A stretch of 38,985 nucleotides of DNA. Origin: Burkholderia sp. Bp9143 (lineage in GTDB: Bacteria; Pseudomonadota; Gammaproteobacteria; Burkholderiales; Burkholderiaceae). Below are positions 25,209 through 34,064 of the stretch, in pieces. The DNA lies in assembly GCF_003853645.1 (NCBI RefSeq), contig NZ_QTPO01000068.1:1-38985 (forward strand), written 5' to 3'. Position 1 is the stretch's first letter. Every line of letters starts with the position of its first letter. The position numbers were made by a program, and so were the translations under genes. The notes beneath the pieces are model-generated. The model was not told the DNA's origin. It saw only the letters and a list, made by a program, of their open reading frames with translations, and made no database searches.

Positions 25209-25871
25209 ATGAAAAAACTCGTGATCCTGATTTCCGGTCGCGGCAGCAACATGGAGGCCATCGTCCGCGCGTGCGCGCAGGAACGCTGGCCGGCCGAGGT
25301 CGCCGCCGTGATCGCCAACCGGCCCGACTCGGCCGGCCTGGCTTTTGCCGCGTCGCACGGGGTGGCGACCGCGGTGGTCGACCATCGCTCGTTCGACGGC
25401 CGCGACAGCTTCGATGCGGCGCTCGCCGCCGAGATCGACCGTTTCGCGCCCGATCTCGTCGTGCTCGCCGGCTTCATGCGCATCCTCACGCCCGATTTCG
25501 TCAGACGATATGAGGGCCGGTTGCTGAACATCCACCCGTCGCTGCTGCCGAGCTTCAAGGGCATCCACACGCACCAGCAGGCGCTGGATGCCGGCGTCGC
25601 GCTGCATGGCGCGAGCGTGCACTTCGTGATTCCCGAACTCGACAGCGGCGCGATCGTCGCGCAGGGCGCGGTGCCCGTGCGTGCGGGCGACGATGCGGCC
25701 GCACTCGCGCAGCGCGTGCTGACGGTCGAGCACGTGCTGTATCCGCGTGCGGTGCGCTGGTTCGTCGAGGGGCGCCTGCGCCTCGAGAACGGACGGGCAG
25801 TGGTGGCGCCGGAAGAGGCGCGCTGGATTTTCGCGGATCAACCGCATACCGAAACGAGCGAGGGCGTATGA
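25209..25871 (+). CDS. purN: Phosphoribosylglycinamide formyltransferase (GAR transformylase)
   Basis: 220 residues; transfers a formyl group from 10-formyl-THF to GAR in purine synthesis. The motifs are ISGRGSN (phosphate binding, residues 8-14), ILTPDFVRRYEGRLLNIHPSLLPSFKG with the catalytic Asn and His, and HFVIPELDSGAIVAQ with the catalytic Asp. The start at 25209 has no strong Shine-Dalgarno but fits the family N-terminus. The stop overlaps the next gene's start by 4 bp (ATGA). Confidence 0.96.
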   Translation: MKKLVILISGRGSNMEAIVRACAQERWPAEVAAVIANRPDSAGLAFAASHGVATAVVDHRSFDGRDSFDAALAAEIDRFAPDLVVLAGFMRILTPDFVRRYEGRLLNIHPSLLPSFKGIHTHQQALDAGVALHGASVHFVIPELDSGAIVAQGAVPVRAGDDAAALAQRVLTVEHVLYPRAVRWFVEGRLRLENGRAVVAPEEARWIFADQPHTETSEGV

Positions 25872-27130
25872 AGCTGCACGGATTCCTGATTGGCCAGACC
25901 GAGACCTTGCTCGCCGAGGTGCTGAAGTTCAACGGCCCCGCCGATGCGACGACGAGCCGGTTCTTCCGCGCGCACCCGAAGCTCGGCCACGCCGAGCGCG
26001 GCGTGATCGCCGAGGCGGTGTTCGCGGTGCTGCGCCGGAAGATGGAGTTTTCTCACCTCGCCGAGAGCGGCACGGGCAGCCCCGCGCGGCGCCTGACGCT
26101 GCTCGGCCTGATGCAGACGCTCGGCCGCAATGCGCTGAAGCCGTTCGTGTCCGACACCGAGGCCGCGTGGCTCGAGCACGTGTCGAAGATCGATCCGGCG
26201 AGCCTGCCGGTGCGCGTGCGCACGAACCTGCCGGACTGGATCTACCAGGCGCTGTCGGCCCGTTTCGACGCCGAGGAACTCGCGCAGCTCGCCGCCGCGC
26301 TGAACTACCCGGCGCCGCTCGACCTGCGCGCCAACGCGCAGAAGGCGACGCGCGACCAGGTGATCGACGCACTGCGCGCGAACGGCATCGACGCGGGCGA
26401 GACGCCGTTCGCGCCGCAGGGCGTGCGCGTCGTCGGCAAGCCGGCGCTCACGCGCCTGAAGCTGTTCGAGGAAGGCCAGATCGAGGTGCAGGACGAAGGC
26501 AGCCAGCTGCTGTGCTCGCTGGTCGCGCCGCGCCGCGGCGAGATGGTCGTCGATTTCTGCGCGGGCGCCGGCGGCAAGACGCTCGCGCTCGGCGCGATGA
26601 TGCGCTCGACCGGGCGCCTCTATGCGTTCGACGTGTCGGAAAAGCGCCTCACGAAGCTGAAGCCGCGCCTCGCGCGCAGCGGGCTGTCGAACGTGAACCC
26701 GGTGCTGATCGACAGCGAGCATGATGCGAAGATCAAGCGGCTCGCCGGCAAGATCGACCGCGTGCTGGTCGACGCGCCGTGCAGCGGCCTCGGCACGCTG
26801 CGCCGCAACCCCGACCTCAAGTGGCGCCAGACGCGCACGTCGATCGAGGAGCTCACGCCGAAGCAGGCGTCGATCCTCGCGAGCGCCGCGCGTCTCGTGA
26901 AGAAGGGCGGCCGGCTGGTGTACGCGACCTGCAGCGTGCTCGACGCGGAGAACGAAGCGATCGTCGAGCAGTTCCTCGCCGACCATCCGGACTTCGTTCT
27001 GGTGCCCGCGCAGAAGGTGCTCGCCGACCAGCGCATCGCGCTCGAGACTGGCGACTACCTGTCGCTGTGGCCGCACCGCCATGCGACCGACGGCTTCTTC
27101 GCCGCGGTGCTCGAACGGCGCGCGCAGTAA
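25868..27130 (+). CDS. RsmB/NOP-family RNA (cytosine-5) methyltransferase
   Basis: 420 residues. An N-terminal NusB-like part (residues about 1-150) is followed by a PUA-like linker and a SAM-dependent Rossmann domain. Seen: EGQIEVQDEGSQLLCSLV, the SAM motif VVDFCAGAGGKTLAL, FDVSEKRLTKLKPRLARSG, the PCSGLGTLRRNPDLKW motif with a catalytic-type Cys, and VYATCSVLDAEN with the second Cys. These define RNA m5C methyltransferases of the Rsm/NOP2 class. The target, most likely 16S rRNA, is not determined. It overlaps purN by 4 bp and is presumably co-transcribed, and GAGGG lies just before the ATG. Confidence 0.88.
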   Translation: MKLHGFLIGQTETLLAEVLKFNGPADATTSRFFRAHPKLGHAERGVIAEAVFAVLRRKMEFSHLAESGTGSPARRLTLLGLMQTLGRNALKPFVSDTEAAWLEHVSKIDPASLPVRVRTNLPDWIYQALSARFDAEELAQLAAALNYPAPLDLRANAQKATRDQVIDALRANGIDAGETPFAPQGVRVVGKPALTRLKLFEEGQIEVQDEGSQLLCSLVAPRRGEMVVDFCAGAGGKTLALGAMMRSTGRLYAFDVSEKRLTKLKPRLARSGLSNVNPVLIDSEHDAKIKRLAGKIDRVLVDAPCSGLGTLRRNPDLKWRQTRTSIEELTPKQASILASAARLVKKGGRLVYATCSVLDAENEAIVEQFLADHPDFVLVPAQKVLADQRIALETGDYLSLWPHRHATDGFFAAVLERRAQ

Positions 27131-27145
27131 CGGCAGGGCGGTCGG

Positions 27146-28552
27146 ATGATACAGAACCGCCTGCTGTCGCACCGGCTCGCGTCGGTGATCCGCGATTTCA
27201 ACCAGCCGGTGATGATCTGGCAGGCGGCGATCCTCGTCGGCGCGCTGTGTTTCGCGTGGGTCGCCGCGCGCTTCGTGCACGGCCGCATCGACGCGCGCCG
27301 GCGCGCGGCCGGCCGGATGCCGGGTGCCGGCGCGCAGAGCCTGAAGCGCGCGCTGTTCCCGCTGTTCGGCGGGCTGATCGTGCTGGCCGCGCAGCTCGGG
27401 TTCGACCCGTTCATGTCGACGTCGCTGCTGTCGCTCGCGCTCGTGCCGCTGTTCGGCATCGGGCTGATCTACGTGCTGTTCTTCTTCGCGCGGCGCGTGT
27501 TTGCCCGTGACGGCCACACGCATGCGTGGCTGTCGATCGTCGAGAAGATCGTGTCGGTGATCGTGTGGGCGGCGATGGTGCTGACGGTGCTCGGGATCCA
27601 GCGCGACGTGATCGCGTGGCTCGACAGCGTGCAGTTCCGCGTCGCGACTGCGCACCTGACGCTGCTGTCGGTGATTTCCGGCGCGCTGTGGGTGTGCGTG
27701 ACGCTGATGGTCGCGATGTGGCTCGGCTCGGTGCTCGAGGAGCGCCTCGCGCGCGCCACCACGCTCGACGCGAACCTGAAGGTCGTGCTGTCGCGGGTCG
27801 GTCGCGCGCTGCTCGTGTTCGCGGCGATCCTGATCGGGCTGTCGCTCGTCGGCATCGACGTGACGGTGCTCGGCGTGTTCGGCGGCGCGGTCGGTGTCGG
27901 CCTCGGCTTCGGGCTGCAGAAGATCGCCAGCAACTACGTGTCGGGCTTCATCATCCTGCTCGATCGTTCGCTGCGGCTCGGCGACGCGATCAGCGTCGGC
28001 GGGTTGCAGGGCGTCGTCACGCAGATCCGCACGCGCTATACGGTCGTGCGCGGCCTCGACGGCAACGAAACGCTGATTCCGAACGAGAAGCTGATCACCG
28101 ACGTCGTGCAGAACCAGTCGTCGTACCTGACGCGCGGCTACGCGAAGGTCGCCGTGCAGGTCGCCTATACGAGCGACGTCGAGCAGGCGCTCGCGGTGCT
28201 CGCTCAAGCCGCGAAGGGCGTGCCGCGCGTTCTCGCGGAGCCGGCGCCGACGTCGTACCTGGTCAGCTTCGGTGCGGACGGGATCGATCTGGAGCTCGGC
28301 TTCTGGATCGAGGACTCGGCGAAAGGCACGTCGGGCGTGCGTTCGGCCGTGAACCGCAACATCTGGCGGCTGTTCGGCGAGCACGGGATCTCGATCCCGT
28401 TCCCGCAGCGCGAAGTGCGCGTGGTCGGCCTGCCCGACGGGTTTGCCGCGTCCGGGATGGTGGCCGAGGGCGTGCCCGCGGCCGGCGGCGGCACGGCGGA
28501 CGGGCGTGCGTCGGCAGCCCAGGCGCGCTGTGCCGGCGCGGATCGGGCATGA
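27146..28552 (+). CDS. MscS-family mechanosensitive channel
   Basis: 468 residues. About five hydrophobic segments precede the pore helix and MscS domain: VTVLGVFGGAVGVGLGFGLQKIASNYVSGFIILLDRSLRLGDAISV is the conserved TM3-to-beta-domain region, followed by GVVTQIRTRYTVVRGLDGNETLIPNEKLIT and a C-terminal alpha/beta domain with ISIPFPQREV. It belongs to the longer, multi-TM MscS branch. It would release solutes under osmotic downshock. The C-terminal 40 residues are Gly/Ala-rich and poorly conserved. It begins 15 bp after the methyltransferase, same strand. Confidence 0.9.
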   Translation: MIQNRLLSHRLASVIRDFNQPVMIWQAAILVGALCFAWVAARFVHGRIDARRRAAGRMPGAGAQSLKRALFPLFGGLIVLAAQLGFDPFMSTSLLSLALVPLFGIGLIYVLFFFARRVFARDGHTHAWLSIVEKIVSVIVWAAMVLTVLGIQRDVIAWLDSVQFRVATAHLTLLSVISGALWVCVTLMVAMWLGSVLEERLARATTLDANLKVVLSRVGRALLVFAAILIGLSLVGIDVTVLGVFGGAVGVGLGFGLQKIASNYVSGFIILLDRSLRLGDAISVGGLQGVVTQIRTRYTVVRGLDGNETLIPNEKLITDVVQNQSSYLTRGYAKVAVQVAYTSDVEQALAVLAQAAKGVPRVLAEPAPTSYLVSFGADGIDLELGFWIEDSAKGTSGVRSAVNRNIWRLFGEHGISIPFPQREVRVVGLPDGFAASGMVAEGVPAAGGGTADGRASAAQARCAGADRA

Positions 28553-28629
28553 ATCGGGCGCGTCCGGCGGCCAGAACCGGATCGCGGGGCGTTCCCGGTC
28601 CGTCGATGGACTGTCCGCGTTGCGTCAAG

Positions 28630-28740
28630 GCAAGAAAATATTCATTTTTTACAAAGACTTGGAACGGTTGAAGTAAAATTCCGGTCTACACGCGGTATGC
28701 TTTCATTTTTATGACGTCGGCCTGCGCCGGCATCGCTCTC
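28630..28740 (+). promoter_or_regulatory. AT-rich region upstream of the desaturase
   Basis: This local AT-rich patch includes TTTTTTACAAAG and TAAAAT (28673-28678). It is the likely promoter region of the desaturase gene, but no single -35/-10 pair has both good matches and 16-18 bp spacing. Confidence 0.4.
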
Positions 28741-28756
28741 ACCACAGGTAACTGCC

Positions 28757-29953
28757 TTGTTGAATTCCCTGCTCGATTTTCTTTCCCACGGGCTCCTGCG
28801 CTTTTCGTGGTGGCAGGTCGCGCTGTTCTCGCTCGCCGTCACGCACGTCACGATCATCGGCGTGACGGTCTACCTGCACCGCTGCCAGGCGCACCGCGCG
28901 CTGGAGCTGCACCCGATCGCGAGCCACTTCTTCCGCGTGTGGCTGTGGATGACGACCGGCATGCTGACGGGCCAGTGGGCCGCGATCCATCGCAAGCACC
29001 ACGCGAAGTGCGAAACCGAGGAAGATCCGCACAGCCCGCAGACGCGCGGCATCTGGAAGGTGTTCCTCGAAGGCGCCGAGCTGTATCGCGCGGAAGCGAA
29101 GAACGAAGAAACGATGCGCAAGTTCAGCCACGGCACGCCGAATGACTGGATCGAGCGCAATCTGTACTCGAAATACCCGATCCTCGGCGTGAGCCTGATG
29201 ATGGTGATCGACATTGCGCTGTTCGGCGTGCTCGGCTTGACCGTGTGGGCCGTGCAGATGGTCTGGATCCCGTTCTGGGCCGCGGGTGTCGTGAACGGCT
29301 TCGGCCACTTCTGGGGCTACCGCAACTTCAATTCGGCCGATGCGAGCACGAACCTGTTCCCGTGGGGCATCGTGATCGGCGGCGAAGAACTGCACAACAA
29401 CCACCACACGTTCGCGACGTCGGCGAAGCTGTCGAACAAGTGGTACGAGTTCGACATCGGCTGGATGTACATCCGCATCATGTCGGCATTCGGTCTCGCG
29501 AAGGTGAAGAAGGTCGCGCCGACGCCGCGCCTGAACAAGCCGAAGACGGTGCTCGACCAGGAAACGCTGCAGGCCGTGCTGTCGAACCGCTACGAAGTGA
29601 TGGCGCGCTACGGCAAGGCCGTGAAGCGTGCATATCGCCAGGAGCTCGCGCACCTGAAGGAACTCGGCTCGAGCGAGAAGTACCAGCTGATGCGTGGCGC
29701 ACGCAAGTGGTTCCACAAGGACGCCGACGGCCTCGACGAGCCGCAGAAGAAGCTGCTGCCGGAGATCTTCGCGAACAGCCAGAAGCTGCATACGTACTTC
29801 CAGCTGCGCCAGGATCTGGCCGCGATCTGGGATCGCTCGACCGCCTCGCGCGAACAGCTGCTCGCGCAATTGCAGGATTGGTGCCATCGCGCGGAACAAA
29901 GCGGCATCAAGGCGCTGCAGGAATTCGCGACGCGCCTGCGTCGCTACGCCTGA
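28757..29953 (+). CDS. Membrane fatty-acid desaturase (acyl-CoA/stearoyl type)
   Basis: 398 residues. The three histidine boxes that bind the di-iron centre are present: HRCQAHR (residues 42-48), HRKHH (residues 76-80) and EELHNNHH (the third box). Hydrophobic stretches at the N-terminus and between boxes fit the membrane desaturase fold. It should introduce a double bond into a saturated acyl chain, altering membrane fluidity. The C-terminal 120 residues are charged and helical, an extension beyond the core. The start is a TTG at 28757, with AGGTAA about 7 nt upstream; the next codon is also TTG. A 200-bp AT-rich leader precedes it. Confidence 0.9.
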   Translation: MLNSLLDFLSHGLLRFSWWQVALFSLAVTHVTIIGVTVYLHRCQAHRALELHPIASHFFRVWLWMTTGMLTGQWAAIHRKHHAKCETEEDPHSPQTRGIWKVFLEGAELYRAEAKNEETMRKFSHGTPNDWIERNLYSKYPILGVSLMMVIDIALFGVLGLTVWAVQMVWIPFWAAGVVNGFGHFWGYRNFNSADASTNLFPWGIVIGGEELHNNHHTFATSAKLSNKWYEFDIGWMYIRIMSAFGLAKVKKVAPTPRLNKPKTVLDQETLQAVLSNRYEVMARYGKAVKRAYRQELAHLKELGSSEKYQLMRGARKWFHKDADGLDEPQKKLLPEIFANSQKLHTYFQLRQDLAAIWDRSTASREQLLAQLQDWCHRAEQSGIKALQEFATRLRRYA

Positions 29954-29984
29954 TTCGAAATCGATTAGAATCTCAGGACGTCAC

Positions 29985-30010
29985 AAACCCCGCGTTGGCG
30001 GGGTTTTTTT
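29985..30010 (+). terminator. Terminator of the desaturase gene
   Basis: AAACCCCGC (29985-29993) / GCGGGGTTT (29998-30006), 4-nt loop, then a run of T. It is 32 bp after the stop. Confidence 0.9.
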
Positions 30011-30117
30011 ATTTGGGCGGCCGGTTTTCGAAGGACGACCGGAAGCGTCGGAATTCGTATGAGGCTTGGGGGCGCGGCGACATGGTGCCCCGGGTGATAG
30101 CGTAGAGGATGGGACTG

Positions 30118-30196
30118 GAGTGCGCTAAAGCGCTAACTCGGGCCGACCGCGAAGCATGGGGCTCGAGTAAGCGCTAAAGCGCTAACTCGGGCCGAC
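30118..30196. repeat. Duplicated 26-bp element with hairpin core upstream of nadA
   Basis: An identical 26-bp segment occurs at 30122-30147 and 30171-30196, 49 bp apart centre to centre. Each begins GCGCTAAAGCGCTAAC. Its core forms an inverted repeat with flanking GAGT/ACTC: in the second copy GAGTAAGCGCT (30165-30175) pairs with AGCGCTAACTC (30178-30188) with one mismatch; in the first the arms are bulged. The second copy abuts AGGAG, the nadA Shine-Dalgarno. It may be an operator pair, a dispersed intergenic repeat of the genus, or a translation-controlling structure. Confidence 0.75.
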
Positions 30197-30209
30197 AGGA
30201 GATATGGAG

Positions 30210-31346
30210 ATGCAATCGACGATCAAATCCGTCGAGTACGACCGGCCGGTCTCGGCAGGGACCGTCTGTGGCGTCGGGCAAGCGTGGGCCAAGGTGCCCG
30301 ATGCACCGTCCGCCGAAGAACGCGCCGCACTGAAGGCGCGCATCAAGGCGCTGCTCGCACGTGAAAAGGCCGTGCTCGTCGCTCACTACTACGTGGATGC
30401 CGAGCTGCAGGAACTGGCCGACGAAACCGGCGGCTGCGTCGCCGATTCGCTTGAAATGGCCCGCTTCGGACGCGACCACGACGCACAGACGCTCGTCGTC
30501 GCCGGCGTACGCTTCATGGGCGAAACCGCCAAGATTCTGAGCCCCGGGAAACGCGTACTGATGCCCGATCTCGACGCGACCTGCTCGCTCGATCTCGGTT
30601 GCCCGGTCGATGAATTCTCCGCGTTCTGCGATGCGCATCCCGATCGCACCGTCGTCGTCTACGCGAACACCAGCGCCGCCGTGAAGGCCCGCGCGGACTG
30701 GATGGTCACGTCGTCGATCGGCCTCGAGATCGTCGCCGACCTGCACGCGCGGGGCGAGAAGATCATCTGGGCACCCGATCGCCATCTCGGCAGCTACATC
30801 CAGAAGAAGACCGGCGCGGACATGCTGCTGTGGCAGGGTTCGTGCCTCGTCCACGATGAATTCAAGGGCATCGAGCTCGACCTGCTGCGCGCCGAATATC
30901 CGGACGCGAAGGTGCTCGTGCATCCCGAGTCGCCGGAAAACGTCGTCGCGCAGGCGGACGTCGTCGGCTCGACGACGCAGCTGATCGACGCAGCCGTGAA
31001 GTTCGACGCGACGCATTTCATCGTCGCGACCGACCTCGGGATCCTGCACAAGATGCAGCTCGCGGCCCCCGGCAAGACCTTCATCGCCGCCCCGACGGCC
31101 GGCAACAGCGCGACCTGCAAGAGCTGCGCGCATTGCCCGTGGATGGCGATGAACGGCCTCGCGAACCTCGCCGACGTGCTCGAGCGCGGTCACAACGAGA
31201 TCTTCGTCGATCCTGCGATCGGTGAGCGCGCGCGTCTGCCGATCGACCGGATGCTCGATTTCGCGGCGGCGCACAAGAAGCGCGTGCAGGCGAGCGGCGA
31301 TCTGCAGGGCGACCAGCAACTGTTTGCAAACGTGGGGGCTGCATGA
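30210..31346 (+). CDS. nadA: Quinolinate synthase NadA
   Basis: 378 residues; condenses iminoaspartate with dihydroxyacetone phosphate to quinolinate using a [4Fe-4S] cluster. The ATG at 30210 is chosen because AGGAG is 8 nt upstream; the ATG at 30204 would put only 2 nt between them. Seen: LVAHYYVDAELQELADETGG at the N-terminal substrate region, CSLDLGCPVDEFSAFC, SIGLEIVADLHARGEKIIWAPDRHLG, GSCLVHDEF, and the cluster region NSATCKSCAHCPWMAMN near the C-terminus. The stop overlaps nadC by 4 bp. It is preceded by the duplicated element. Confidence 0.96.
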   Translation: MQSTIKSVEYDRPVSAGTVCGVGQAWAKVPDAPSAEERAALKARIKALLAREKAVLVAHYYVDAELQELADETGGCVADSLEMARFGRDHDAQTLVVAGVRFMGETAKILSPGKRVLMPDLDATCSLDLGCPVDEFSAFCDAHPDRTVVVYANTSAAVKARADWMVTSSIGLEIVADLHARGEKIIWAPDRHLGSYIQKKTGADMLLWQGSCLVHDEFKGIELDLLRAEYPDAKVLVHPESPENVVAQADVVGSTTQLIDAAVKFDATHFIVATDLGILHKMQLAAPGKTFIAAPTAGNSATCKSCAHCPWMAMNGLANLADVLERGHNEIFVDPAIGERARLPIDRMLDFAAAHKKRVQASGDLQGDQQLFANVGAA

Positions 31347-32224
31347 CGACTGCAGTGTCTCCGCTGTTCGACGCGGTCCGAGCACAATACGGCGCGGCAT
31401 TCGACGATGCGATCGCGCGCAACGTCGCCGATGCGATCGCCGAGGACGTCGGCACCGGCGACCAGACCGGGCGGCTCGTGCCGGCCGGCGAGCGGCGCCG
31501 TGCGCGCATCATCGTGCGCGAGGAAGCGGTGTTGTGCGGCGTGCCGTGGTTCGAGGCCGTCATCGCGCGGATCGATCCGTCGATCGTCGTGCAGTGGCGC
31601 TATCGCGAAGGCGACCGGATGACGCCGGACTCGACGGTCTGCGAACTCGAAGGGCCGGCGCGCGCGCTGTTGACGGCCGAGCGCAACGGGCTGAACTTCC
31701 TGCAACTGCTGTCGGGCGTCGCGAGCGCGACGCGTCGTTACGTCGATCGCGTCGAAGGCACGCGCGCGAAGATCCTCGATACGCGCAAGACGCTGCCGGG
31801 CCTGCGGCTCGCGCAGAAGTACGCAGTGCGGGTCGGCGGTGGCGAGAACCAGCGTCTCGCGCTGTACGACGGCATTCTGATCAAGGAAAACCATATCGCG
31901 GCAGCCGGCGGCGTCGGCGAAGCGCTCGATGCGGCGTTCGCGCTCGATTCGGGCGTGCCGGTGCAGGTCGAGGTCGAGACGCTCGCGCAACTCGACACGG
32001 CGCTCACGCATGGCGCGCAATCGGTGCTGCTCGATAACTTCACGCTCGACATGATGCGTGAAGCGGTGCGTGTCGCGACCGGCAAGGCCGTGCTCGAAGT
32101 GTCGGGCGGTGTCAATTTCGATACGGTGCGCATGTTCGCTGAGACGGGCGTCGACCGCATCTCGATCGGCGCGCTGACGAAGGACGTGCGGGCAACCGAC
32201 TATTCGATGCGGATCGTCGACTGA
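31343..32224 (+). CDS. nadC: Quinolinate phosphoribosyltransferase
   Basis: 293 residues; converts quinolinate and PRPP to nicotinate mononucleotide, CO2 and PPi. The ATG at 31343 overlaps the nadA stop (ATGA). Family blocks: ARNVADAIAEDVGTGDQT (N-terminal), AERNGLNFLQLLSGVASATRRYVD, ILDTRKTLPGLRLAQKYAVRVGGGENQRLALYDGILIKENHIAAAG (PRPP/quinolinate site) and VEVETLAQL, SGGVNFDTVRMFAETGVDRISIGALTK. Co-transcribed with nadA. Ends at a shared terminator facing nadB. Confidence 0.97.
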   Translation: MTTAVSPLFDAVRAQYGAAFDDAIARNVADAIAEDVGTGDQTGRLVPAGERRRARIIVREEAVLCGVPWFEAVIARIDPSIVVQWRYREGDRMTPDSTVCELEGPARALLTAERNGLNFLQLLSGVASATRRYVDRVEGTRAKILDTRKTLPGLRLAQKYAVRVGGGENQRLALYDGILIKENHIAAAGGVGEALDAAFALDSGVPVQVEVETLAQLDTALTHGAQSVLLDNFTLDMMREAVRVATGKAVLEVSGGVNFDTVRMFAETGVDRISIGALTKDVRATDYSMRIVD

Positions 32225-32246
32225 CCACGGGATATACCATCTGACG

Positions 32247-32285
32247 AAAAAAGCCGCTGGCGTGAGAAACGCCAGCGGCTTTTTT
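32247..32285. terminator. Bidirectional terminator between nadC and nadB
   Basis: A perfect 17-bp stem (32247-32263 with 32269-32285) whose outer part is A6/T6, with a 5-nt loop. It terminates in both directions. Confidence 0.93.
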
Positions 32286-32317
32286 CTGTGCGGCGGCAGC
32301 CGGGAAGGGTGTATTGG

Positions 32318-33904
32318 TCAGCGGCGCGAGCGGGGCGTGAGCACGCTCGGCAGCGCCTTCGGCAGCGTGTGCGGCCAGTCGCGGCTGTAGTGCAGCCCGC
32401 GGCTTTCGCGGCGCGAGTACGCGCTCTTCACGATCAGCGTCGCGACGTCGACGAGATTGCGCAGTTCGAGCAGGTCGCGCGTCACGCGGAAGTTCGCGTA
32501 GTACTCGTGGATCTCGTCGCGCAGTAGCGACAGCCGGTGCTTCGCGCGTTCGAGGCGTTTGTCGGTGCGTACGATGCCGACATAGTTCCACATCAGCCGG
32601 CGCAGCTCGTCCCAGTTGTGCGCGACGACGACTTCCTCGTCCGCATCCGACACGCGGCTTTCGTCCCATGCGGGTAGCGTGGCCGGCGTTTCGGCGTCGA
32701 AGCCGGCCGCCTCGATCGCCTCGGCCGCCGCGCGGCCGATCACGAGACATTCGAGCAGCGAATTGCTCGCGAGCCGGTTCGCGCCGTGCAACCCTGTGTA
32801 CGACGTTTCGCCGACCGCATACAGGCCCGCGAGATCGGTGCGCCCCGCGAGGTCGGTGACGACGCCGCCGCACGTGTAGTGCGCGGCCGGCACGACCGGA
32901 ATCGGCTGCTTCGCGATGTCGATGCCGAATTCGAGGCAGCGCGCGTGGATCGTCGGGAAGTGTTCACGCAGGAAGGCTTCCGGCTGATGGCTGATGTCGA
33001 GATACACGCAGTCGATCCCGCGCTTCTTGATCTCGAAGTCGATCGCGCGCGCGACGATGTCGCGCGGCGCGAGTTCCGCGCGCGGATCGTGCGCGGGCAT
33101 GAAGCGCGTGCCGTCCGGCAGCTTCAACAGGCCGCCTTCGCCGCGCACGGCTTCCGAAATCAGGAACGACTTCGCATACGGATGGAACAGGCAGGTCGGG
33201 TGGAACTGGATGAATTCCATGTTCGACACGCGGCAGCCCGCGCGCCACGCCATCGCGATGCCGTCGCCGGTCGCGGTGTCGGGGTTCGTCGTGTACAGAT
33301 AGACCTTGCCGGCGCCGCCGGTCGCGAGCACCGTGTGCGGCGCCTCGATCGTGATCGTGCGGTCGTTGTCGACGTCGAGCGCATACAGCCCGTGACAGCG
33401 GCGGCCGGGCAGGCCGAGCCGGTCCGACGTGATCAGGTCGATCGCATGGTGGTTTTCGAAGAACGTGATGTTCGGGTGCTGGCGCGCGCGGTCGGACAGC
33501 GTCGCGAGCACTGCGTGGCCGGTCGCGTCGGCCGCGTGGATGATCCGGCGGTGGCTGTGGCCGCCTTCGCGCGTCAGGTGGAAACCGAGTTCGGCCGCAT
33601 CGTCCTTCGTGAACGGCACGCCCTGCGAGATCAGCCATTCGATCGCTTCGCGGCCATGCTCGACGATGTAGCGCGTCGCGCCTTCGTCGCACAGCCCGCC
33701 GCCGGCGACCAGCGTGTCGTCGACGTGGTTCTCGATGCTGTCCGCCGAATCGAGGACGGCCGCGATGCCGCCTTGCGCGTTATCGCTTGCCCCCTCCATC
33801 ATCGAACGTTTCGCGATCAGCGCGACACGTCGCGTGCTGGCCAGGTTGAGTGCGACCGACAGCCCTGCCAGGCCGCTGCCGACGATCGCCACGTCGAATT
33901 TCAT
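32318..33904 (-). CDS. nadB: L-aspartate oxidase NadB
   Basis: 528 residues; oxidises aspartate to iminoaspartate with FAD, the first step toward quinolinate. The ATG at 33904 has GGAG 7 nt upstream and gives MKFDVAIVGSGLAGLSVAL; the longer frame to 34003 adds an Arg/Pro-rich leader and is rejected. Seen: the dinucleotide motif VGSGLAGLS (residues 8-16), SDNAQGGIAAV, EGGHSHRRIIHAADATGHAVL, ATGGAGKVY, MEFIQFHPT, and PAAHYTCGGVVTD with GLYAVGETSYTGLHGANRLASNSLLE. It is convergent with nadAC and shares their terminator, so the de novo NAD genes are split into two units. Confidence 0.97.
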   Translation of the reverse strand: MKFDVAIVGSGLAGLSVALNLASTRRVALIAKRSMMEGASDNAQGGIAAVLDSADSIENHVDDTLVAGGGLCDEGATRYIVEHGREAIEWLISQGVPFTKDDAAELGFHLTREGGHSHRRIIHAADATGHAVLATLSDRARQHPNITFFENHHAIDLITSDRLGLPGRRCHGLYALDVDNDRTITIEAPHTVLATGGAGKVYLYTTNPDTATGDGIAMAWRAGCRVSNMEFIQFHPTCLFHPYAKSFLISEAVRGEGGLLKLPDGTRFMPAHDPRAELAPRDIVARAIDFEIKKRGIDCVYLDISHQPEAFLREHFPTIHARCLEFGIDIAKQPIPVVPAAHYTCGGVVTDLAGRTDLAGLYAVGETSYTGLHGANRLASNSLLECLVIGRAAAEAIEAAGFDAETPATLPAWDESRVSDADEEVVVAHNWDELRRLMWNYVGIVRTDKRLERAKHRLSLLRDEIHEYYANFRVTRDLLELRNLVDVATLIVKSAYSRRESRGLHYSRDWPHTLPKALPSVLTPRSRR

Positions 33905-34003
33905 GCTGCATCTCCATCGTTGCGCTTTAGATCTTGTGCGTTCCGTCGGCCGTGGCCGCGGAAAGGGGAGAGCATACCGCGTCGGGCCGGCGCGTGCGCG
34001 CAA

Positions 34004-34033
34004 AACAAAAAGCCCCGCATGTGCGGGGCTTTT
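34004..34033 (-). terminator. Terminator of rpmB-rpmG
   Basis: AAAAGCCCCGCA (34008-34019) / TGCGGGGCTTTT (34022-34033) with a 2-nt centre; on the minus strand the hairpin is followed by TTTTTGTTTTG. Confidence 0.9.
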
Positions 34034-34064
34034 CGGTCGCCGTCAGGCTGGCAGAAACCGGAGA

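Noticed and set aside
25838..28384. 848-codon minus-strand frame over the methyltransferase and MscS genes
   Set aside because: It crosses two well-supported genes on the other strand and has shadow composition.
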